Of a DNA stretch of 64,000 bases, positions 10,339 through 18,176 are shown piece by piece. This DNA is from Leptospira biflexa serovar Patoc strain 'Patoc 1 (Paris)' (lineage in GTDB: Bacteria > Spirochaetota > Leptospiria > Leptospirales > Leptospiraceae), in the NCBI RefSeq assembly GCF_000017685.1, contig NC_010602.1, positions 1 to 64,000 on the forward strand. Reading direction: 5' to 3'. The position numbers and the translations under genes were made by a program. Numbering within the stretch: position 1 is the stretch's first letter; every line of letters begins with the position of its first letter. The notes beneath the pieces were generated by a model. The model was not told the origin of the DNA. It made no database searches and saw only the letters and a program-made list of their open reading frames with translations.

Positions 10339-10920
10339 TTACTGAACAGCAGTTGCTTTTGCTTCGAGAGCTTTTTGTCCACCTGCATATCTGAGGTATC
10401 CAACACACTGACATTCTTCCCAAGTTTCTGGCTCACCTACGTTTGCACAAATTCCTGTTTCATTGTTAAGAGAGCAGCAGTCATAAACCCCAACGCCTTT
10501 GATGATACCTTTTGATTCAGAAACAATCACAGAACCAGTAGATTGACCATCAGAAACACCAGATGCTTGTTCTAAATATTCACCTAGGATTTTTTTCAAA
10601 CCATCGCCAGCTACTTGTAAACGAGCTGCTTCACGGCAAGTGGATTGTTTCATGGCAACTGAGTTTGCTTTGATCGCTTTGTCAGATGCACGTGCAGAAA
10701 ATTTCATGTAAAGATAATCGAATTCTTTTTCTTTTCCTTTGCAGTACTCAGCAGGGCTTTGACCACGTTTTGCAGCCGCCGCATCTGGGGCACAAGCCCA
10801 ACCTTCAAAAATCCAACCATTTTTACCTACGGTCGTAGCGTCTCTTCTGCCTCCATCATTGGATCCGCAAGATACAACAAATGCGATTAGAGAGGCACAT
10901 ACGATAAGTGATTTCTTCAT
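10339..10920 (-). CDS. lipL21: LipL21-family outer-membrane lipoprotein
   Basis: LipL21 is an abundant Leptospira lipoprotein, reported to be surface-exposed and to bind peptidoglycan. The 193-residue product starts with a lipoprotein signal ending in VVSC, where Cys18 would be lipidated. From memory it shares with LipL21 the stretches DATTVG, GW.FEGW, YMKFSARAS, QSTCREA.RLQ, SGVSDG, SVIVS.SKG..KGVGVY and WEECQC. It carries extra Cys residues. A good promoter lies upstream and a strong terminator follows. LipL21 was first described as pathogen-associated, so a copy here is informative if the strain is a saprophyte. Confidence 0.85.
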   Translation of the reverse strand: MKKSLIVCASLIAFVVSCGSNDGGRRDATTVGKNGWIFEGWACAPDAAAAKRGQSPAEYCKGKEKEFDYLYMKFSARASDKAIKANSVAMKQSTCREAARLQVAGDGLKKILGEYLEQASGVSDGQSTGSVIVSESKGIIKGVGVYDCCSLNNETGICANVGEPETWEECQCVGYLRYAGGQKALEAKATAVQ

Positions 10921-10945
10921 AAAGAATCTACTCCTTTTCCGAAGA

Positions 10946-10973
10946 ATTTGATCTGATAAATAACACTTGTCAA
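10946..10973 (-). promoter_or_regulatory. sigma70-type promoter of lipL21
   Basis: On the minus strand a perfect TTGACA (10968-10973) is followed after 16 bases by TCAAAT (10946-10951, 4 of 6 to TATAAT). Downstream, AAGGAG lies 10 bases before the ATG. This suits a highly expressed lipoprotein. Confidence 0.55.
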
Positions 10974-11049
10974 TCTTTTATCAAAGAAAACAGATCAGGC
11001 TTGTAGGATAAAGATTTACATTTTCCCTCAATAGAGCGATTCTAATTTT

Positions 11050-12627
11050 ATGTCTCGATTCACGTGTTTGCATGTTATTGCAAATTTGCTTATTTTTTTT
11101 GCGTTCTTCCCTAAAAATATTTATGCGAAAGAAATTTCTATCCTGCCTGCTTATATTTCGGGAGAAGTGCCACCTGTACTCGGTTCCAAACGGGAAGCGG
11201 GTTTCGAATTGTCACGCCTTTCGCGACATTATTTAAAGAGAAATTTTTTTACTGAAATTACCGATCCAAAACTAATTGAAAATTTTTTGAACGAGACAGA
11301 ATGGAATGAAGAGGCGGATCTAAAAGACCAAGATTGGAATGCATTCTGCAGTGAATGGGATTCTCATTTTGTCGTGCAGGACCAAATTGATTTTGGGAAT
11401 CCTATTTTAGTCAAAACCATCATTTACAATTGTAAAAATTTAAGCAAACAAACCATCCAATCGAAACTCATTTCAAATTTTGTAATGGCGTATGAAAAAC
11501 ATAATGAAAAAAGTTTTCGATTTTTGCCTCCACGTTTTTACGAAAAAAAAAGTAAAACACCTATCTATTACGAAATTAATTTATTTTTGGACATCCATTC
11601 CTCGTATGCATATTATAAAAAAGACATTCTAAAAAGCCTGAGTTCAATGTATGACCAAGATGGATTGTATTTAGGTATCACATTATTAAAAAAAGACAAA
11701 ACACTCTCTGTTCCACCAACAAAAGATCATTCCGAAATCAAAAAGATTATGGAAGAAACAGGATGGCAAGGTTCCAATCACTCAGAATCAGTGCTTGCTG
11801 CTCTACAAAGTTTAAAAGGAAAGTTTTCTTCTGGTAAAAAAGAATCACGAAAATTATTTTTACTGCTCTCGTCTAGTGTAAAAGATAAATCCGGTTCTAT
11901 CATCATGGCACTCAATGATCTAAGACATATGGAAATCGAACCTATCATTCTAATCCCAAATCATTCTGATTTAAGCACAATCAGAGAATTACAAAGGATC
12001 GGAAAGGCAAGTAACTCTAGAGTGGTAGGAATCACAGAATACCAAAAAATTGGTACACAAGATGGGTATGAATACCTATACTTAAATCAATTTAATGTTT
12101 ATTCATCACAAGAAGAGTTGGTGTATCCATTCCAATGGAACCAATCCAATATTAAAAAATTTGATGCTTCTCTAGTACGAGCCGCAGTCGATGTGGTTTC
12201 ACCTTACAATCTTTACCAAGCTTATGAAAAAATCACAGAAAAACGTGTGTTAGAAAAAGAAGAAATCAAAACAGATTTAGAATATATTTTAAGAACAGAA
12301 TCCAATTCAGAATTACTCGAAAGAGAAAGGTTTCAATCCGTTTTAGTCGAATCCAAAGGGGAGGCCATTTGGATCCAATTGCCTTATGATGCACAAGTAT
12401 CCAAAGGTAAAGAATATTTAATCCAAACAACTTTTGTATTGGATCCTTTGTCAACTTGGGGAATTAAAAATATAGCAGGAGAGACAAATTTACTCAAAAC
12501 AAATTTTTCTTATCCGAAAACGTTGATGGTAAAACCATCACAAGCTAAGAAATTTTTAGATCTAAATAAAATACGAGAATTTAATGGATATTTGCAAGGA
12601 ACAGTGAGTGTCATTAAAAAAAGGTAA
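11050..12627 (+). CDS. exported protein with possible von Willebrand A-like fold
   Basis: I do not recognise this 525-residue family. It has an N-terminal signal sequence ending near NIYAKE. A central stretch resembles a degenerate VWA domain: a hydrophobic strand running into LDIHSS (compare the DxSxS metal site), then RKLFLLLSSSV and a strand-helix series IEPIILIPNH and NSRVVGITEY. Periplasmic or outer-envelope location is likely. The 3' end overlaps the next gene by 20 bp, so the two are probably translated together. No enzyme motif is visible. Confidence 0.7.
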   Translation: MSRFTCLHVIANLLIFFAFFPKNIYAKEISILPAYISGEVPPVLGSKREAGFELSRLSRHYLKRNFFTEITDPKLIENFLNETEWNEEADLKDQDWNAFCSEWDSHFVVQDQIDFGNPILVKTIIYNCKNLSKQTIQSKLISNFVMAYEKHNEKSFRFLPPRFYEKKSKTPIYYEINLFLDIHSSYAYYKKDILKSLSSMYDQDGLYLGITLLKKDKTLSVPPTKDHSEIKKIMEETGWQGSNHSESVLAALQSLKGKFSSGKKESRKLFLLLSSSVKDKSGSIIMALNDLRHMEIEPIILIPNHSDLSTIRELQRIGKASNSRVVGITEYQKIGTQDGYEYLYLNQFNVYSSQEELVYPFQWNQSNIKKFDASLVRAAVDVVSPYNLYQAYEKITEKRVLEKEEIKTDLEYILRTESNSELLERERFQSVLVESKGEAIWIQLPYDAQVSKGKEYLIQTTFVLDPLSTWGIKNIAGETNLLKTNFSYPKTLMVKPSQAKKFLDLNKIREFNGYLQGTVSVIKKR

Positions 12628-13495
12628 GTCCATATCCGAGTGGATTACAAAAGGTTCAGACATTGAGAAAATAAAGAACCAATGGTTGGAGATAAATAAC
12701 TCATCCTTACCCATTTTGATTGTGGGAGAAAGAGGTGTTGGAAAATCCTTTTGGATCCAGAAGAGTTTAGAGAAAAGAAATATCTCAGAATCGACTGTCA
12801 TCCATTTTGATTTCTCTTATCCATCTTCGTTTCAAGAGAAATTGGAAAAAATCAAATCTTCCAAACAAAACCAAACAGTCATTCTAAATTGGATTTCCCA
12901 TGCGAAACATGAGGAAATGATTTTGTTGCAACAGTGGTGGAAATCAGAAAAATACAATGAAAAATCCAAGATTTATCTTTATTGGGAAATTCATTTAGAA
13001 GAGTTGGAAGTATTCAACCAAAGGAACCAATATGGAGATTTTTATGATCAACTTAAGTCATTTCGATTTGAATTACCCAATTTAAAAAAAAGAATTTCTG
13101 AATTACCACTCTTCGTTCATGAATTTCTAGAAGAAGCAAACCAGTCATTGAATAAAAAAATAAATTCTTTAGATGAAGATTTTTACACATTTCTAAAAAA
13201 TAAAACGTTTATTCGTAACTATACTGAACTGAAAGATATGATCTATGCTTTGGTAGGATTTACTTCTGGAAAACAAATCCATTGGAAACAAATTCCATCG
13301 CATTTTTTCGAAAACTCCTTATCTGAATTGAACATCCAACCTGGTATCAGTTTGGAACAATATGAGAAAGAAATTATAAAAGCAAATTTGATTTATACAA
13401 AAGGAAATCGAGAAAAAGCAGCAAAACTTTTGGGTATTTCAGAACGAAATTTATATCGAAAACTACACGAGTTTCATTTGGAAGACTTATCTTGA
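12608..13495 (+). CDS. Fis-type DNA-binding protein with degenerate P-loop domain
   Basis: The 295-residue protein has Walker A GERGVGKS (about 40-47). At the C terminus is a Fis-like helix-turn-helix (NREKAAKLLGISERNLYRKL), the arrangement of sigma54 activators of the NtrC family. The GAFTGA sigma54-contact loop and a clear acidic Walker B are missing (the equivalent strand reads TVILNW). It is therefore unlikely to be a standard sigma54 activator and may be a structural or switch-type regulator. The GTG start lies inside the preceding exported-protein gene, and the 3' end overlaps holA convergently by 22 bp. Confidence 0.65.
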   Translation: MSLKKGKSISEWITKGSDIEKIKNQWLEINNSSLPILIVGERGVGKSFWIQKSLEKRNISESTVIHFDFSYPSSFQEKLEKIKSSKQNQTVILNWISHAKHEEMILLQQWWKSEKYNEKSKIYLYWEIHLEELEVFNQRNQYGDFYDQLKSFRFELPNLKKRISELPLFVHEFLEEANQSLNKKINSLDEDFYTFLKNKTFIRNYTELKDMIYALVGFTSGKQIHWKQIPSHFFENSLSELNIQPGISLEQYEKEIIKANLIYTKGNREKAAKLLGISERNLYRKLHEFHLEDLS

Positions 13496-14583
13496 AGGAG
13501 AGAAAATAAATGCATGATTTTTTGGATGAAATAGTTTTTGCCTTCTTCATCTCGAAGCCCTGATTTGAATTTAATATTCATCTCGATCACTTGGTCATAA
13601 AATAAATCTAATACCTTATCGGTGAAATTCGCAGAATCAGATACCAATTGGCGTCTCACAAAATTTTTCCGTGCTTCAGAAAAACTTCCTGTTTTAAGAA
13701 GTTCGTCCATAATCGGAATGGGAACTTCTCCGTTATGCCTAGATCGTATGACTTTGATTTTACGAATTTCATCTAGTTTATAAGTAAGCCTTGTTAAAAA
13801 ATTGAGAATTTCAGAATTTTGATCTCCGAATTTCGTAAACTCTTTGAAAAAATCAACTTTCCGTTTTTGGACAAGAGATTCGACAAGTACATTGGTATTC
13901 AGTTCATTTTGGCTGAACAAGACGGAATTTACATCCTCCAATGTGAATTTGGATTTGTGTAAATACTGTTTTAATTTCTTAACACTTTTGATGTAAGCAC
14001 CAACATTTGCCGGAGTCCGATGGATAAATTCCTCTGTAGCATTTGGTTCAAAATGTGCTTGTTCTTGGTCACAGACTTCTTTGAAAATTTTCGGATAATC
14101 ATTTGGATATAGTACTTTGGTTTTAAAATAACTAAGCGTTCCTTGGAATAAATCGATTAAACTTTTTGGAACATCTTTCCCATCATAATGGATGAGAGTG
14201 AATATTTCATCGGAAACGGAAGTGATATTCTTTCGAAATCCAGAAGCAAAATCTTTCCACTCATGGGCGGCTTTAGGATCGAGAATTGGTTTGAACAAAG
14301 CAGTCGCATTTTTAATGATGATGAGTTTTCTTGGGTAGAACATATCGGGAGTGAAAAGTTCAGCGAACAATTTGGCCTGTTCTCCCGATTCGGAGACTAT
14401 CAAAATGACTTCAAAATCACCTAATGTCTTTTGAAGGATTTCTCTATAATGTTCGACGATCAGTTCAAATTCGTAGGAATCCTCACCCGCATAGGCAAAA
14501 AATTGTGGGATTTGGGCCGGGGGCGTTTTAAAAAGTTGGAAAAGGGAGTTATATTCCTTGGCTTGTGATTTTTTTGTTTCCAT
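13474..14583 (-). CDS. holA: DNA polymerase III delta subunit
   Basis: HolA is the clamp-loader subunit that opens the DnaN ring. The 369-residue product fits the family in length and pattern: an N-terminal AAA+-like domain without Walker A (FAYAGEDSYEFELIVEHY..), AELFTPDMFYPRKLIIIKNA, VGAYIKSVKKLKQYL, and a helical C-terminal collar domain with repeated FFKEFTKFG..SEILNFLTRLTYKL. It is convergent with the Fis-type gene (22 bp overlap) and divergent from the small gene at 14635. Sequence conservation is moderate, as usual for HolA. Confidence 0.82.
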   Translation of the reverse strand: METKKSQAKEYNSLFQLFKTPPAQIPQFFAYAGEDSYEFELIVEHYREILQKTLGDFEVILIVSESGEQAKLFAELFTPDMFYPRKLIIIKNATALFKPILDPKAAHEWKDFASGFRKNITSVSDEIFTLIHYDGKDVPKSLIDLFQGTLSYFKTKVLYPNDYPKIFKEVCDQEQAHFEPNATEEFIHRTPANVGAYIKSVKKLKQYLHKSKFTLEDVNSVLFSQNELNTNVLVESLVQKRKVDFFKEFTKFGDQNSEILNFLTRLTYKLDEIRKIKVIRSRHNGEVPIPIMDELLKTGSFSEARKNFVRRQLVSDSANFTDKVLDLFYDQVIEMNIKFKSGLRDEEGKNYFIQKIMHLFSLLQDKSSK

Positions 14584-14634
14584 TTTCTTGAATCTGGTCT
14601 AATCTTACAACTGGACTGAGGCGATAATCATAGT

Positions 14635-14865
14635 ATGGAAATCTCAAGTAATGTGGCAAGAGTTTCAGGATTAGGGGAGCCGTATATGTATGTGTCTCCC
14701 ACATACAATACGCAAGCAGTTGAGCAAGTAGAAGCCATTCAATCTCGCTCCTACCAGCCAAAATACCCAAGTTCCGAAACCAAAAACCAAGCCCAAGAAA
14801 TTCAAACCACTCCTGACGCGAAGGCAACTTACAAACCAGGAAACCTCGTCAATCTCTACGCATAA
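14635..14865 (+). CDS. small uncharacterised protein
   Basis: A 76-residue polar protein rich in Ser, Thr, Tyr and Gln, with no signal peptide or membrane segment. It starts at ATG 14635, 51 bases from the divergent holA start, and its last 17 bases overlap the 3' end of maf. The residue composition looks like a real, probably disordered, product rather than a shadow frame. No family is recognised. Confidence 0.45.
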   Translation: MEISSNVARVSGLGEPYMYVSPTYNTQAVEQVEAIQSRSYQPKYPSSETKNQAQEIQTTPDAKATYKPGNLVNLYA

Positions 14866-15424
14866 TCCTTTCTTCCCACGAACCAATCCAAAGTTCGTGG
14901 CGAGACAAAAAACTCCGTAACGGAAAACCCATTACATTTGTATATGATCCTATCCATTGGAGGACTGGACCTTCTTTGTCTTGGATTCCATAAGAACCCG
15001 CTTTATCAAATGGTTTTGATCGTTTGATGTATTCGTTGATTTCAAAATCATTCCAGTTTTGAAATCCAATCATAGTTTCTTCATAAAAATATTCAGTTCC
15101 ATTCGGGTGTCGAAGAGCGGCTCCCGAAAATACGGAATGATTCTTTCCAGAAAGTATTTTTAAGATACGAAAGGCATCGTTTGTATCAATGGGTTTGTGT
15201 AAGATTTGATTTTGGTACACGACGATTGTATCAGCCGCCAAATAAACATTGTTTGGTTCAAATAAAGTACCAAGTTTTGAGTGAACCATTCGTTCTAAAT
15301 ATTCGAGCGGTGATTCCAATTCTTTTTGTGATTCATCGATGTGTTCAGGATCAATCTTCAAATCAAATCCCAAATCAAAAAGGATTTGTTTTCTTCTGGG
15401 TGATGCTGATTTTAATACAAACAA
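14849..15424 (-). CDS. maf: Maf-like nucleotide pyrophosphatase
   Basis: Maf proteins hydrolyse non-canonical or excess nucleoside triphosphates to monophosphates. The 191-residue protein begins with the family motif SASPRRKQIL (substrate phosphate binding). It also has VYLAADTIVV with the catalytic Asp, the lid motif LSGKNHSVFSGAA and KAGSYGIQDKEG. It has no obvious close partner, being divergent from the small lipoprotein and convergent with the 76-residue gene. Confidence 0.92.
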   Translation of the reverse strand: MFVLKSASPRRKQILFDLGFDLKIDPEHIDESQKELESPLEYLERMVHSKLGTLFEPNNVYLAADTIVVYQNQILHKPIDTNDAFRILKILSGKNHSVFSGAALRHPNGTEYFYEETMIGFQNWNDFEINEYIKRSKPFDKAGSYGIQDKEGPVLQWIGSYTNVMGFPLRSFLSRHELWIGSWEERIMRRD

Positions 15425-15463
15425 ATTCTTGCTATTCCTTAGGGGATATTGTTTTCTTTGTAC

Positions 15464-15706
15464 ATGATGAGTCCAAGGTTTTTTACGATTCTTTTATGGG
15501 CATTTGTATTCGTGATTGGTTGCAAGAGGGGTTATTCGGAAGACATCCAAGATTGTAATCCTATTGCCGACTACTATGAAAAGGGCACCCATTACATCCG
15601 AAGGGATTTGGTAAAAGATGACAATACTCTAGACTATAAAAAATTAATGGAAGATACCAAACCGCAAGCAAGCGAGTGTTATCCATCCAACCATGAGGTA
15701 AAATGA
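15464..15706 (+). CDS. small lipoprotein
   Basis: An about 80-residue protein with an N-terminal hydrophobic segment ending in FVIGC, a lipoprotein cleavage site, then a charged mature part with three more Cys. The start is uncertain: tandem ATGs at 15464 and 15467 give the best signal peptide, but AGGGG at 15441-15445 would better suit a TTG at 15458. Its end overlaps the next SDR gene by 4 bp (ATGA). The function is unknown. Confidence 0.6.
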   Translation: MMSPRFFTILLWAFVFVIGCKRGYSEDIQDCNPIADYYEKGTHYIRRDLVKDDNTLDYKKLMEDTKPQASECYPSNHEVK

Positions 15707-16440
15707 ATTTATTCGATGTAAAAGGAAAAACAGTTTTGATCACTGGTGCAAGCCGAGGGATCGGTAAATCGATGGCTCTTGGCTTTCGTGATGCAGGTGC
15801 CATTGTATACGGAGCAGGATCCAAACCAGAATCCATTCACTGGATGGAAAAAGAAGGAATCCATGGTGTTGTTCTCGATGTTCGTAGTGAAGGGTCTGCA
15901 TTTGAAGTGATTGGTAAAATTAAAACCAAACATGGAAAATTGGATACATTAATCAATAATGCAGGAATTGCCACAAATACACCTGCATCAGGATTCAAAG
16001 AGGACGAATTACAAAATATTGTCCAAACCAACTATGTGGGAGTATTTCGAAATTGTCAGGCTTACTACAAACATCATAAAAAAGAAGGTGGTAATATCAT
16101 CAATGTCGCATCTGTTCTTGGTATGGTAGGTAGCAAACTGGCATCTGTGTATTCGGGAACCAAAGGTGCCGTCATCACCTTATCCAAAGCCCTTGCTATT
16201 GAATGGTGCAATAATGGATATCGGGTCAATGTCATTTGTCCTGGTCTGATTGACACAGATATGACCGACATGATTAAAGATAAGGAATTCATCATGAAAC
16301 AGGTATTAGCAGGTATTCCAATGGGAAGGCTTGGTAAACCCGAAGACATATTGGGTGCGGCGATTTATCTAGCATCTGATTCATCAGCGTACATGACAGG
16401 CCAATGCATTGTACTAGATGGTGGATTGACAGCGCAGTAG
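15703..16440 (+). CDS. short-chain dehydrogenase/reductase
   Basis: The 245-residue classical SDR has the NAD(P) site TGASRGIG near residue 14, NNAG, the catalytic Ser in NVASVLG, Tyr-x-x-x-Lys as YSGTKG, and a C-terminal LDGG. These mark an active Rossmann-fold oxidoreductase acting on an alcohol or ketone. The substrate is not identifiable: FabG, gluconate 5-dehydrogenase and similar enzymes share this pattern. It overlaps the small lipoprotein by 4 bp, and the YciO/Sua5 gene follows after 11 bp. Confidence 0.85.
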   Translation: MNLFDVKGKTVLITGASRGIGKSMALGFRDAGAIVYGAGSKPESIHWMEKEGIHGVVLDVRSEGSAFEVIGKIKTKHGKLDTLINNAGIATNTPASGFKEDELQNIVQTNYVGVFRNCQAYYKHHKKEGGNIINVASVLGMVGSKLASVYSGTKGAVITLSKALAIEWCNNGYRVNVICPGLIDTDMTDMIKDKEFIMKQVLAGIPMGRLGKPEDILGAAIYLASDSSAYMTGQCIVLDGGLTAQ

Positions 16441-16451
16441 AAGTCAAATTT

Positions 16452-17084
16452 ATGATCCTTTACCTCCATCCAGATAATCCAGAAGTTCGAAAACTAAAAC
16501 AGATTTCCGATAGATTGAAGGATGGAGCCATCTATATTTTTCCTACTGACACTGTTTATGCGATAATTGCCGATGCAAATTCGAAAACTGCGGTAGAAAA
16601 AATCTATTCCATTAAAAAATTACCAAAAGATAAGCCACTATCTCTTTTGTGTAGGGACATTTCAATGGCCTCTCATTTTATCGAATACCTTCCCAATTCA
16701 GCGTATCGATTCATGAAGCGCATGACTCCTGGACCATTTACATTTGTTCTCAAAGCAAATAAAAATTTACCAAAACCATCCATTGCTCATCATAAAGACA
16801 AACAAATTGGAATCCGTATTCCCGATCATATTTATTTACAAGAATTACTCAAAATTCATGATTCTCCACTTACATCTACTTCAGCGTTTAGTGATGATGA
16901 ATTCATAATTGATATTGATGATTTAGAATCAATTTACGGTAATTTAGTCGATGGGATCATTGATGGAGGTATCGTAAAAATTGAATTATCAACTATGATT
17001 CAAATTCATGATGATTCCCTCGAACTCATCCGTGCGGGAAAAGGATATGAACTGATCCAAAATGATATCCAACACCTAGAGTGA
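16452..17084 (+). CDS. YciO/Sua5/YrdC-family protein
   Basis: This is a 210-residue YrdC-fold protein with IFPTDTVYAI, the KxxxKDKPLSLLC motif, MTPGPFTFVLKA, IGIRIPDH and PLTSTSAF. Sua5/TsaC members make threonylcarbamoyl-AMP, the first step of the tRNA t6A modification. YciO members are close paralogues with weaker or unclear activity, and the length is YciO-like. I start at ATG 16452, since the upstream 16 codons overlap the SDR gene. tsaB and tsaE, also for t6A, lie at 22-23 kb. Its 3' end overlaps the CapA-like gene by 9 bp. Confidence 0.82.
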   Translation: MILYLHPDNPEVRKLKQISDRLKDGAIYIFPTDTVYAIIADANSKTAVEKIYSIKKLPKDKPLSLLCRDISMASHFIEYLPNSAYRFMKRMTPGPFTFVLKANKNLPKPSIAHHKDKQIGIRIPDHIYLQELLKIHDSPLTSTSAFSDDEFIIDIDDLESIYGNLVDGIIDGGIVKIELSTMIQIHDDSLELIRAGKGYELIQNDIQHLE

Positions 17085-18176
17085 ACGAATTCCCAAACCA
17101 GGAATCTTCTTTAAATGGGATTCAAATTCAAACATCCGTTTTTCTAAATGTTTTGGAAGTTTGATCGGCAATTCTGAATTCGAATACTTTTGGATTGGGA
17201 TGATGGAATAGTTTCTTGGATTCACCCAAACAGGTTCGGATTGCACATTCAAAATTTTTTTCTGATTTTCTTTGTTTATCTCGAGTGTTAATGAAAGAAT
17301 AATTCCCCCATCTGTGTATTGTCTGTTCTGAGCAGATAAAAAATTTCCTAAAGAATAGGCGATAAGCCTGTCTTCATTTGTTTTTGGATCTTGGTAAAAG
17401 TCTATCTTTTGCACAACATGTGGGTGGCCACCAATGATGATGTCAGCACCTGCTTCTAAACCAACATTCACCCATTTTGTTTGCGACTGAGATGGTTTTT
17501 CTTCGTACTCATTTCCAAAATGGTACCATAAAATGATAAAGTGAGCTCCTTCATTTTTTGCAAAAATGACATCGGATCGGATTTGATCTTCATTTAACAA
17601 ACGTACAATCCTTCCATCACGTACCGGTATTCCATTTGTCGAATATGTATAATTATAGATCGCAATTTTAATTCCATTCACATCCTGAATGAAGTCTTTT
17701 CGATTTTGAAAGTCTAATAAGGAAGTATAAGTTCCAATCGGAATCATCTCATGATTAAAAACGGATTGAATTGTAGTATCAATGCCATAGGATCCTTTGT
17801 CTGCGGAATGATTGTTTGCAGTAGAAAGGATATCAAAACCTGCATTCTTTAACCCAGTTAAGTATCCACTTGGGCTACCAAACCTTGGATAACCTGAATA
17901 TTCACTTTGGAGTTCGGTTATGGTCGTTTCTAAATTTCCCAAAGTTAGATTAGCATTTTGTAGAGAATCTGCAACGTATTCGAAACTTTTGAATGAATCA
18001 TAGATCTTAGTTTTTGAATCCAAATAGGCAGAAATTTGAGAGGAATGGCACATGAGGTCCCCAACAAATTTAATTCGCACTTGCCTAGTTGGTATAAAAT
18101 CAGGGAGTGTGTAGCAGGAAAGGTAAGTGATTGTGAAAACCAGAGTGAAAGATAAATTTTTGATCGTATTATGCAT
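17076..18176 (-). CDS. CapA-family (PGA_cap) metallophosphatase-like lipoprotein
   Basis: The 366-residue product has a lipoprotein-type signal ending in TYLSC and then the PGA_cap domain: KFVGDLMCH, GNLETTI, STANNHSADKG, ILWYHFGNEY and GGHPHVVQ. The family resembles metal-dependent phosphoesterases and includes the poly-gamma-glutamate capsule protein CapA. In bacteria without capsule genes nearby, as here, the substrate is unknown. Its start codon lies inside the divergent phosphohydrolase gene (overlap about 44 bp), so the two promoters must each lie within the other gene. Confidence 0.85.
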   Translation of the reverse strand: MHNTIKNLSFTLVFTITYLSCYTLPDFIPTRQVRIKFVGDLMCHSSQISAYLDSKTKIYDSFKSFEYVADSLQNANLTLGNLETTITELQSEYSGYPRFGSPSGYLTGLKNAGFDILSTANNHSADKGSYGIDTTIQSVFNHEMIPIGTYTSLLDFQNRKDFIQDVNGIKIAIYNYTYSTNGIPVRDGRIVRLLNEDQIRSDVIFAKNEGAHFIILWYHFGNEYEEKPSQSQTKWVNVGLEAGADIIIGGHPHVVQKIDFYQDPKTNEDRLIAYSLGNFLSAQNRQYTDGGIILSLTLEINKENQKKILNVQSEPVWVNPRNYSIIPIQKYSNSELPIKLPKHLEKRMFEFESHLKKIPGLGIRSL

